The notes beneath the pieces were generated by a model that searched no databases, was not told where the DNA came from, and was given only the letters and a program-made list of their open reading frames with translations. A stretch of 46,046 nt of DNA, taken from positions 399,623-445,668 of the forward strand of contig NW_003129359.1 in assembly GCF_000003605.2 (NCBI RefSeq). The letters are read 5' to 3'. Origin of the DNA: Saccoglossus kowalevskii. Lineage: Eukaryota; Hemichordata; Enteropneusta; Harrimaniidae. The stretch's first letter is position 1. Each line of letters opens with the position of its first letter. The position numbers were made by a program, and so were the translations under genes. Positions 12,377-22,330 of this stretch are shown here, in pieces.

Positions 12377-13003
12377 TATCACAGTAAAAATAGTAATAAC
12401 AAAATCAATGAGGTAATCACCATAAATTCTGATGAAAGGAAACCGAATTGATTTAGTTGATATTGTAGTTTATCACATTTTATTTATCACATCATGATTG
12501 ATCTATTTACACAGTGATATGATCACGACCATTTGAGAAAATAATCACCGTCTTTTCAGAAACCTTTTCACACCACTATTGTTACAGACTATTTTTCTAT
12601 TATAAATACGTGTTTGAACCTACACAGCTGATTGGAAAGTACGCTGAACTTTATTATGTATCTAGTTCACTTTGAGAAATACAATGTGCAACTTCTTTTA
12701 GTCTAATGGACAGTTTCTCGAAGGTTATCAGGGTATCTAGTACCTTGAAAGTACGTATTCTTCGTGACGATGGGCTTAGGAATAACTTATAAAAATAACG
12801 GCCAATTCCTGTGGTGAAGTTAATTAATGAGCTGCTCAACCTGCACTAAAACATAAAATGTAAAGATGTCCTACATCAAAAAGGATAATATCAGTATGAT
12901 ACAATTGTTGACTGACAAGACAATCTCTAGTTTGGAAGACATATTTATCAATAGTGAATTGCTATTCCAATTTCACCAATTAACCGTTTAGTTGGTAATT
13001 ATT
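12377..13003. other. No recognised feature
   Basis: AT-rich spacer between the tandem duplication and the 13004 element. The 61-codon frame on the minus strand is not supported. Confidence 0.5.
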
Positions 13004-13628
13004 AGAGATGCAGTTTATTTTGAAAATGTGACTAATTTCACTTTTTTTTTATTTNNNNNNNNNNNNNNNNNNNNNNNNNNNNNNNNNNNNNNNNNNNNNN
13101 NNNNTTTAGTGCACATCCCAGAACTCTAAAAACAAATAGCTCCTAGAGACGCTTTGACCTTTTATTTTGAAATTTTCACAAATGATTGACAATGTGTTTA
13201 TCTTCAAAAACGCCGTCAAGGCATTGTTTTTGGTTCAACAATGTTACAACAATCGTACAGACAACTAGCCTGAGTGTTAATTTATGCATAAACTTGAAGT
13301 AGTGAAATTTGAGCTGCTGCCCAGCAAAATTGACGACTGGTAGACAGTTTTCAAGACGACACTTTCTTCATAACAGATGTACCCGTAAACCAATTTTGAC
13401 AGGAAACAGGGGCATGGTTTAGAAGCTAATTTTTTTTAAATTACTTTTGACCAAAAAAAAAACACATTTTGTGCATATTTCAAACTACAGTGTCCATAAA
13501 AAAATATTTCCAAAATTTTAAAATTCATACAATAAGCTTTCCGAAAATACATAGTTTAGTAGACAAGTTAGGTCATCTTGGTTTCCTAAATAAGTAATTA
13601 AAATACCTGTCAGGTAAACTGCATCTCT
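13004..13628. mobile_element. Possible DNA element with 14-bp TIRs, interrupted by a gap
   Basis: AGAGATGCAGTTTA at 13004-13017 is exactly matched by TAAACTGCATCTCT at 13615-13628. The interior includes the N gap at 13055-13104 and AT-rich DNA without an open frame. The perfect 14-bp inverted match at this spacing is unlikely by chance, but no target duplication is obvious, and the true length depends on the gap. Confidence 0.45.
13055..13104. other. Assembly gap (50 N)
   Basis: A run of 50 N directly after a T-rich tract (ten T at 13042-13050). The round length suggests a placeholder, so the true size is unknown. Confidence 0.97.
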
Positions 13629-15191
13629 ACCTTAAGCTGAATTTCTACATGTTAGCTGATATAATTTGTCTCGGATGTTGGACAACGTGATTGGAATAAA
13701 AAAAATGCGCTTTCAATAACAAGCATCAGCAAATACTTCGAATGAATATTACTGAGAAATGAAAACAATAACAAGTACTTTGGAATACACAGTGTTTTTT
13801 CTAAATCTAATGAAGTGATGAATTTGACACAGTATTTATTGTCATGGTTTGATTATTGATTCCTAAGTTTAAATAAATCAGTTTACAGGAAAGTAAATTT
13901 ACTGCTCTCACCACACAAAATCTTTAAACAATGAATGCTTCAATATACACGGTGAGCATCGGAATTATCTAAACACATTATGTTGTTAGATTTGTGTATA
14001 CATTGTTTATTTGTATATATTATCTTAAGTCTTGGAGATTTAACATCAATTCGTAACCATAGAAAGATAATGTTAGGTGTTCGGTAATTTACACTTTACA
14101 TTATTATGAATATATCGTAAATGCAACGTGGGCTTTCAGTATGAATCGTTACCCCTTGGGTGAGAAACAAATATGCAGATCAGGTAATTAGCATAATCTG
14201 TATTTATATTCATGCATAGTTTGATGTATCCATACGTTAGTTAGTGCAAGTAGTTTTTAGGGATATTTAACAGGTTGTCGCCATGGAAACATAATGTCAG
14301 ATGTGGGTCGATTATTTTCATTTCGCATTTTTATGGAGACTACATGTATATTATATAAATGTGGTGTTTCTATATAAAAACAATATGAAGAAAATTTGTA
14401 TTTAGTAGATAGGGATGGGTGTATCACCTTGAATAATGTCTTTTCTGGAATTGGCCATAGGTACATGGTAGAAGAAAAAGTTTTATAATTTGTTTTTATT
14501 GAAAGGAATACATACATGTATATTCAATAATAACAGCTGTAAACAACGCAGTTATTTTATCTTCGAGTGCAAACTGCTGGTTTATACCAACCAGTTACTG
14601 CGCACGCACACGCGCAAAACGTAAATAAAAGCGACAGCCTATGTGACCAATGGTATCAGATATTCTAAAACTGACAACAATCATTTTTTTTCAAACAATA
14701 GGAGTAACATTCATAGCAATATAAATATATTCTAGGTGTATTCACTCAGAGAAAATTGCCGTGACAGGCTAATAGATCGGCGCATACTTGGAGTCACTGA
14801 TAACTCAATAGAATACTTAAATTACTGAAAATGTTGTGATCAGCCGATCAGTGTAAACTTCCGCGAAGCGAGCCATTTCCGCCGGATATGCATTACTGGC
14901 ATGTGTAAGGTGTGTAATTGTGTCAATAATGTGTTATTGGGACACTCAAATAAATAATCAATGCTAACATTGTAGTCATTCAACTAGGGATAACAAATGT
15001 AAAAGATGTATCGTTTTGTGTCTTTCGCTTTCAGTAATGTAGTACAAAGAAGATGAAAGAACAAAATGCGCATAATCGTATAATACTACTACTAACCGCC
15101 CCGCGAATATCTATAAAGTATCTGTAAATGTTATATAGAAAATGTCTTGATTACAAGCTAAATGTTAATGTACACATTATGTCTCATGCGT
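13629..15191. other. No recognised feature
   Basis: Plain AT-rich DNA. A GC-richer island at 14600-14625 (CGCACGCACACGCGC) stands out but carries no other signal. Confidence 0.5.
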
Positions 15192-15301
15192 GCAAATAAC
15201 ACCGAATAAACAGCAAGGTATATACTACGTCAAATTACAGTAAACACGTACTGCGTGCGCCTAGCTTCACGCCACTACACGTCTTCCCTTCGGCCACCGG
15301 G
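15192..15301 (-). mobile_element. tRNA-derived short element, left copy, internal B box deleted
   Basis: Read on the minus strand this copy runs CCCGGTGGCCGAAGGGAAG ... GTAGTGGCGTGAAGCTAGG, then straight into CGCACGCAGTACGTGTTTAC. Compared with the right-hand copy it lacks a 36-base block (15401-15436 there) that holds the Pol III B-box-like GGTTCGAGTC. The two copies lie head to head 56 bases apart and form a foldback of about 110 paired bases. Confidence 0.7.
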
Positions 15302-15357
15302 TTTCATGTTCTCTGCACGTAATAAGCTCGGTTATTAAGCATACTCTTTTGGGCATG

Positions 15358-15504
15358 CCCGGTGGCCGAGGGGGAAGACGTGTAGTGGCGTGAAGCTAGG
15401 CGATTTGGTGCCGTACGCGAGCGCGGGTTCGAGTCACGCACGCAGTACGTGTTTACTATAATTTGACGTAGTATTTACCTTGCCGTTTATTCGGTGTTAT
15501 TTGC
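15358..15504 (+). mobile_element. tRNA-derived short element (SINE-like), right copy with A and B boxes
   Basis: GGTGGCCGAGGGG (15361) resembles the A box and D arm of Leu/Ser-type tRNAs, and GGTTCGAGTC (15426-15435) is a good B box at suitable spacing. The tRNA-like head is followed by GTACGTGTTTACTATAATTT and a tail ending TTATTTGC. It does not fold as a normal tRNA (no clear anticodon arm), so a SINE is favoured over a tRNA gene. Confidence 0.6.
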
Positions 15505-16293
15505 TTACTTTACTTCCTATGTCAACAGCAACTATGAGTTTAAAATTATGTCTTATGCGTGGTTGTGTATATATAATTGGTCAGTAAGAGGATATCTACC
15601 GCGCCTAGAACAATTAGGTAAGTCTACGTTTGAACAAATTAACAAAACGTGAAATATCTCATACTGTAGACGCATGGTGAATTACCAGAATATGGTTGAT
15701 TTAAATTGATTTTCTTGCATGATTGTAAATTCCGCCGATATTCATTTGTCTGTTCGAATGGATGTGTTTTATGGTAAAGTGGCACTGGATATAATATTAT
15801 GACGTTTTCGTAGATATTTTCACATTTATGGATCACGTATTGTATTGATCAGTTAAATTATCAAACAAATTTATCTCGTGTTTCGAGAAGTATGATAAGG
15901 AATTGGATGGATCTTTCGTGGTGACACATTTAATATTCTACTTGAATGCTCTGTTTTATTTATATGCGCCCCAGCAGTCAGTGCTAACGAGACGGAAAGC
16001 AATACAAGTGTTTGAGATGTGTTATTCATTGAGAATTGCTTCCTCTTGATATACCCACTTTGTCGACGTATTGTGCAGAGCTGTCCTGAATTGATATGCC
16101 GTATTAGCGCATATCTGCACTGATCCACTTGTATAGATAACTCCGAATACAAATCGCACCTCAGCTGTTGGAAAATGTCATGGAAGCCATTTACACCTAA
16201 CTCGAGAAAGAAGTAAAGTGTCAGAATAGTCGATTTTCACTGCGAGTGCTTCTAAACGTTTCTTTATTTACACCTTCGAGAACCCACCACGTC
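15505..16293. other. No recognised feature
   Basis: Two adjacent minus-strand frames (65 and 93 codons) have no family resemblance; nothing else is seen. Confidence 0.5.
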
Positions 16294-16579
16294 TGTTAAA
16301 TGTGTATCCATTCAACGCATGCTCCCCAATCACTTGACATTTAGTAAACACTGACAGTCGAATATGTATAGTTAAAATACTCAGATTTCCGTGATGCCAA
16401 AACTAGTGTTCTAGGTCTTTCATATATTGCCAAAAATTATAATAATTTACTCCTTTTTGCCTGTACCTTAAATACAATATCTGTTATGTTAAACCAGTAC
16501 ATAGTGACATGAATGCATTACTTTGTTCGGACATGCCCTTGTTTTATTGTATGTAAGCTATGATTAAATAGAGCCCAAT
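16294..16579 (-). repeat. Dispersed repeat, right copy of an inverted pair
   Basis: The reverse complement of this block matches 9976-10230 throughout, with an extra ~30 AT-rich bases near 16425-16455. Both ends of similarity are sharp: TTGGGCTCTATT at one side and the ATACACATTTAAC region at the other. That suggests an element of roughly 260-290 bp. Confidence 0.8.
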
Positions 16580-17586
16580 GCACTGTTATGGTTTCCTCAA
16601 TTAGGCAATGGGTTAAATAGAGTTCCAGAGTCTCGCATTTGCATTCATATAATTTTCCGGCAAATGATTTTTTTTTCATTCCAGAAATTCCTTTCTAAGC
16701 TTGTATGAAATATGTTGTGCTGAATGGGATTAGAAGGTAAAATTGGAATTGACAAAATTTTAAATGTCAAAGGTTAATATGCGTCTTGCCAAAATATATT
16801 TAAAACAAGAATTTGACCTTTCAGGTTGTGATACCGCGAGTAACACGCGACAAGGATAGAGTTCATAGATTGTCATGTATTTTTGAAATGTGCATTGCAA
16901 AACGAGTGTCACTAAGTATTATTTACCCGGTACAATTTATAAACGGGGAATTATTTGTTGATTACAATTTTACTTATTCATGACAAATGTGCAATTAAAT
17001 GCAATTCGACCACATCATACGTGTATATAATCTGAAATGGTGCGATAAAAATGGGAATGAGGAACCCACTAACAACAGAGTCAATTTTATTGAGCGATAC
17101 TTCTTCATTTCCTCTTCTTTAACTGTGACCTGTGTCAATGTTACTTCCTAAGTGACACATTTACATATTTAAGTGTAAGATGAACACATTCAGCTTCTTG
17201 GGTTATGACATTTTGTCCAAAATACTACGAAATGAAAAAAAGGCAATAAAACTGAATGCTGGTTACATTCCAGGCATTAATGGAGCATTAATCTTATGCT
17301 GGAATATATTTATGCTGAAAAAAAATATATATTATACAAAATTTCTTAAAATGAAACATCTGTATTTTCATCGCAATTTATATTTTTCATTTAGGTAGTT
17401 CAAATACTCTATAAATTACCAGTATATTTAATTTAATATTTGAATTGTAGCTACATTTAAGGTGGCACTGTCAGATTTTTTTCGTTTTAAAATATCGAAT
17501 GCGTATTTTAATTAAGTATTTAAGTACTTTTATTTTTCACCGGTGGGGGGGGGGGGGTTAGTCGGGGCGTTTATGTAAAGTTCCAG
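16580..17586. other. No recognised gene; 13-G run at 17545-17557
   Basis: AT-rich, with a Lys/Asn/Ile-rich 72-codon frame at 17180 explained by composition. AAGGTGGCACTGTCAGA at 17459 looks like a repeat end but no second copy was found here. Confidence 0.45.
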
Positions 17587-17793
17587 TTATTACTTGGTAC
17601 CAGCTAATCAATAATGTGAATCCTATTATTTGTAACGTGCAATCAGACCAGTTGCCTGAAATCAAAAATCAAAATGCCCTTCCTAGTGCGTTGAAGAATA
17701 TCGAATGGCCTGGTGAATCGCTACGTAAATACGTAGACGATACAGAATTTAGTACATTGCCATGGGAACACACATGCGCAAACTCGTCCGCAC
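17587..17793 (+). CDS. Possible exon, unknown gene (pairs in phase with 18119)
   Basis: TTATGTAAAGTTCCAG gives an acceptor (AG 17585-17586). The frame then reads ITWYQLINNVNPIICNVQ and LPEIKNQNALPSALKNIEWP. A donor C|GTAAGA sits at 17794-17795 with one base of a codon left over. Without splicing the frame runs to TAG at 17838-17840. Protein-like composition is the main support; a 13-G run lies just upstream (17545-17557). No family is recognised. Confidence 0.25.
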
Positions 17794-18118
17794 GTAAGAG
17801 CCGCCTACAGTCCCCGGATTCACAAGTCTGTTATCAGTAGATTGTTTAATGTATATTAGACGGCATCTAGTCTTTGAGAACAGGAACATTACACGGAACC
17901 GCGAGTTTTACGTCACCCCAACTGGACAATTTCCGAGCACTTAATGCCGCACTTCTGGCAAGTGGACACTATATATACTGCCTGTTACTCTACTCTTTGG
18001 ACAGCTTTTCACATAAGTTGAACTCGCTATATGTGGGAACACGGGGGCACGCATAATTTATTTTACAAAATAAAAACAAATCAAGCAAATTTGGAAAGCA
18101 GTTTTTTTTTTATTTCAG

Positions 18119-18237
18119 ATTTAAATGTAATCATCCCTCTAATATTTGACAAACTAAAATCTCCTCGTTCAACATCAAAGTTTTGTCGTAAAGACACATC
18201 GCCCACCGCCAACACCAATATTCCATTGTTTCACTAA
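18119..18237 (+). CDS. Possible terminal exon, unknown gene
   Basis: A near-ideal acceptor (ten T, then TATTTCAG ending at 18118) opens a frame that reads LNVIIPLIFDKLKSPRSTSK and then FCRKDTSPTANTNIPLFH to TAA. The exon starts with two bases of a codon, which fits the one-base remainder of the donor at 17794. The phase match between the two exons is suggestive but occurs by chance one time in three. Confidence 0.22.
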
Positions 18238-18945
18238 ACATCGACATCTGAATTATAAATTGAATATACTAGTAATCGCCAAACAAAATCGGCATTATTC
18301 AGGAATACAGAATATGTCTATCTAATATCACAAGGAAATAATATGACGCGAGGACCCAGACACCCTACAGCTATCATTGAATATTTTATAAATTCCTTCG
18401 AGAAAATACATGTTGCAATATAATATCACGACCTCAATGTTGAGAATATTGTACGTTGTTTCAGCGTAATATTCACCAAAAACGCACACCGACCAAGCGC
18501 TATTCGACATTAGTATCGTAAAATATATGAACCAATTATTGTCCGGCGTATAACGGCACGTTTGATGCGTGCCATATAAGCTGGTTTTTCATACTTATTT
18601 CATTACGACGTTTAGAATATTATGACAACACACGTTTTTGAACCTACGGCGGTACGCATATGGGAAATTTGTTAAGACGCTCTCCAGGGTGGGTCACTAT
18701 ACGAATACCGGTGTATCACGTGACACGTTATTGCAGTTATGGTTTGTACAACAGTGTAGTTTTTATTACGCGAACTAGATGGAGAAAAGTTGGCTAGTTG
18801 ACACGATATTCAGTACACAAGGAGACATCGATGATGTACTTTGGGTTGAATAGCACATTACTCACAAAATGTTTAAGGTAAAATTAAACTCGGCTTGATG
18901 TACACACTACTTAATGGTACTGAATGATAGAATCATGATTGTACC

Positions 18946-19269
18946 GATTGGTGGAAATACGATGGCCCTGATTGGCGGAAACACGATGGTAGCGATTGGT
19001 TGAAACACGGTAAGAATTATTGGTGGAAACAGGATGTTACCGATTGGTGGCGCTGATTGGTGGGAACAAGATGTTATTGATTGGTGGAAACAGGATGGTA
19101 CTGATTGGTGGAAATGCGATTTGCACTTATTGATGAGACACGATGGTACTGATTGGTGGAAATACGATGGCACTTATTGATGGAAACACGATGGTATTGA
19201 TTGGTGAAAACAGGATTGTATTGATTGGTGGAATTACGATGACACTTATTGATGGAAACACGATGCTGC
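18946..19269. repeat. 24-bp minisatellite, about 14 units, carrying CCAAT motifs
   Basis: The unit is GATTGGTGGAAACACGATGG plus four bases (TACT in the commonest form). Some units carry TATTGATGG in place of GATTGGTGG; in the right half these tend to alternate with the standard form. Read on the minus strand each standard unit has CCACCAATC, the CCAAT-box core bound by NF-Y. The period is divisible by three, so several overlapping open frames in both strands with NQYHRVS-like repeats are spurious. Confidence 0.9.
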
Positions 19270-21244
19270 CAATAAATAAAAACATTGATGTAATACAAAG
19301 TTCCGTGTTGTGCAAAAGACTCGAAACATATGAGAATTACTACACCCGTTAAATAAACTCAATATTACACAACCACTCATTGGATATTCTTTGTATATTT
19401 ATATATATGTATTTGTAGATATATCAGTGTCTGCCATTCTCAAGCAATGCGTGATTGAAAACGTTGGAATGTTATTCGTACTCAAAATACACAGTACGCA
19501 TGCGTTAATTTATTGCAATGTACATTTTACCGAAGTGTTGGCTAAGGCATATACGCTAAGAAAGGTTGTAGTTGCCCCTAAAATGTAATTAGTAACATAT
19601 TGAGTATTGCTATGACAACGATTTGCGTACTAAACGTACTCGTGCATGCACAATGGCATTGCGTACAAATTACGAAACAAGGAAACCAATTCGAAATTAG
19701 GAGGATAACATGCATGTGTTTCCAGTTTTGTAAAACAACCATAATTATAAACTAACAAGCGATTTGGAAATTCGTGAAAGATCCTAATTGTCGAAGTAAA
19801 TTCACCCCAACTGGGGCAGGGGAAAAAACCGTCATTATATGAGGATATATCTTCGAGTTCGATTAGGTGAATAAAACACGATGATATTCATTCACTTTGG
19901 AGACTAAACAAAATATTCAGATTATCTAACGCTCTATTTTTTACATCTCGAAGCCTCGAGATATTGCATGAGGAGTAGTGGCCAATTAAAATATGCGCAC
20001 AAGAAACATAATTCACGCTCCAAAAAAAAGAAAAGTTCGAAATATTAAAATGTAACATATAAAACAACATAATTCATTGTTTGAGCACACTACTGATAAT
20101 CACCTTCTAACCCTAAAAGAAAACGAAATAATTGCGTTTGCCGTGCGCATGTTTTAATTATTTACGACCCCTAAACGTGGTTGATTGCTACTGCCGAATA
20201 CGTAGCATCCCTGGAGTGGAATTATGTTGTTCGTTGTACGACAGCATGTGTCAGCCATATTACCAACGGCACCAGGAACGGCATCCACTAGGTAAATTAC
20301 AGCGCTCTCATTAAAACGCGTATTGTGAAACAATTCTGCGTACAAGCTACCTACCTTCGTCTACATTAAATACTGCTATGGAGAAAGCAAAAACCTGTCC
20401 GCGGGCAAAATGTGTCGTAATCTCCAAGTTGTTCATTTGTCAAGTTCTGTGGTTATTAGGCAGTCACATAGTTATTCTGTGAATGTGTCTGAAATGTCTC
20501 GGTTTGGTTGATGTGGTGCTCGAGTTAAACCACGTTATTTTCACAGCTTTGTCCGTAACTTCCGTATTGAAGTAAATCATTTAATTTCATCAATTAATTT
20601 CATACACCAAGTGTTATATTTTGAAACGTTTTTCATCATAGACCATCACCAACATCAATTAGTTGACAAGTTACAAAAATATTTCTGGAATGATTTTTTT
20701 TATCGTGAATGTTTTAATAAGCACACGACTTTGATTGCTGGAGGTGGATCGCACGATGACATTTTAGCTCATACACACTCATGATTTCCTGTTTTAATGA
20801 CAATTGTATATTATAGCGTCATACATATATAGAAAATATCTCACGAGTGAGCCCATATATCATCAAATTAAACACGTGTAGTCATTTCCATTTGTTCTGA
20901 GATTTTGACGTGGCTAGAATAAAAATTAAAGCTGTAAACAACATCACAGTGGTCCTAGTTTTGCAATATGACTAATAGTAAAGTATATATCCATAATATA
21001 TAGTATATTTCAGAGAATTGATTTCGTGAATAATGGTCACATGACCAGCTAGTTTGTATATTGCCGCATCCAGGTACCATCAGACAAAACCATACAGTAT
21101 GAATAAAATGATTTATTGTACACATTAACTGTGTATCTGCCGCCTATGATAAATTAAATTACGTTTATATAAATTATAAACAGATCGATTATGAAATGAA
21201 ATATCATTCATATTTATACTGAAATGTTACAAATAGCCTCATGC
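19270..21244. other. No recognised feature
   Basis: Between the minisatellite and the tRNA-like fragment. Overlapping opposite-strand frames at 20132-20345 coincide with a slightly GC-richer patch but show no family signal. Confidence 0.5.
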
Positions 21245-21345
21245 ATGATTCGAACCCATGCTAGAAGTGCAGATTCTTTAGTCAATGTGATGTATATCTT
21301 ACATAATGAAGGTCGTCAGTTCGAATTGCATACTAGAATTACAAT
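21245..21345. mobile_element. Two opposed B-box-like motifs (tRNA-derived fragment)
   Basis: GATTCGAACCCATGC at 21248 is a reversed T-arm/B box (GGGTTCGAATC on the minus strand), and CAGTTCGAATTGC lies near 21318 on the plus strand. Both neighbour a CTAG-containing segment. This looks like a worn tRNA-derived repeat; neither side folds as a tRNA by eye. Confidence 0.3.
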
Positions 21346-21708
21346 TTTTCACTTGAGGAAGTTGTCATGACTGTTTGTTTGTTTTTATTGTAAAAGGCAA
21401 TGTAGTCAACATAGAACAATAACTGACATTACATGGTCTTCAACCACTACAAGTCACTGCGATCTGGTTCATCTGTTTTACTATTCATGCACCTGGGCTA
21501 TGCACTGAAGCGTCATCGACATAACACAACCAACTATAAATATGAAAATATACTAATGTTATTAGTTCAGCACACACATTTCCCACACACCATGGGTTGC
21601 AAAAGTTCGTTAAATATTTATTGCAGTTAAAATAACCAGGAAAAATATAACATACATGATAGCTGTCTGCTGGATGTTATGGCAGCTACATTAACAAATG
21701 GACATTGA

Positions 21709-22330
21709 TAAGACCACCTGAAGTATGATAAATAAATCACCTACTCGTTTGTTTTCTTTAAATCCTGTATTACCGCCAAACCGCTTGATCGATCAAAATT
21801 TTGAAACTACGATGTACCTTTGATATACACGATATATGGCCAGTTTAAGAATACTAGTAATAGGTTAGCTTTTAATGACATTTTTGAGATAACATTACTT
21901 GTAGCGCAAAAAGTCACGTGACGTAGTAAATCTTTTTTGTGACATTAATAGGACATATATCGGTTATGCTATAACAAATAATCAACTTTTTTTATAGTTC
22001 GTCGAGCCACGTGAACAAACGCCGACGAATTTTAAAACTACAATGTACTTTGTACATAAATTCTACATTTAACATGTCAGAACAATGCGATTAAACGTTC
22101 TGCAGAAGAAGATTTAAATGTATTTCAGGGGTAATTAGTTATAGGGCAAAAATTCACTTGACGTGCAAAATCTTTGCGATATTGGTAGAGCCTATACCAC
22201 TCATAGTAAAACAAAGATGTCACGTCGCTGAGACCACCGCAAGTATGATAAATTGACTATTTCTGGTTTTTAATTTAAACCAATATGGCCGCCGAAATTT
22301 TGGAAGTCATGTGCACCAGTTCATATTATT
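21709..22330 (+). repeat. Diverged tandem triplication, ~260-bp unit
   Basis: Unit 1 (from 21709, GACCACCTGAAGTATGATAA) and unit 3 (from 22231, GACCACCGCAAGTATGATAA) share their start. Units 1 and 2 share AATTTTGAAACTACGATGTA against AATTTTAAAACTACAATGTA (about 21797 and 22028). They also share TAGCGCAAAAAGTCACGTGA against TAGGGCAAAAATTCACTTGA. Unit 3 stops soon after ACCAATATGGCCGCCG. Similarity is patchy, so the event is old. Confidence 0.6.

Noticed and set aside
15358-15436. A functional tRNA-Leu/Ser gene
   Set aside because: A and B boxes are present, but no acceptor stem or anticodon arm can be folded, and a longer tail is duplicated with it in the inverted copy. A tRNA-derived SINE fits better.
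18907-19352. Several overlapping frames with NQYHRVS, SVPSCFHQ or VLIGGNTM repeats
   Set aside because: Products of the 24-bp minisatellite, whose period is divisible by three.
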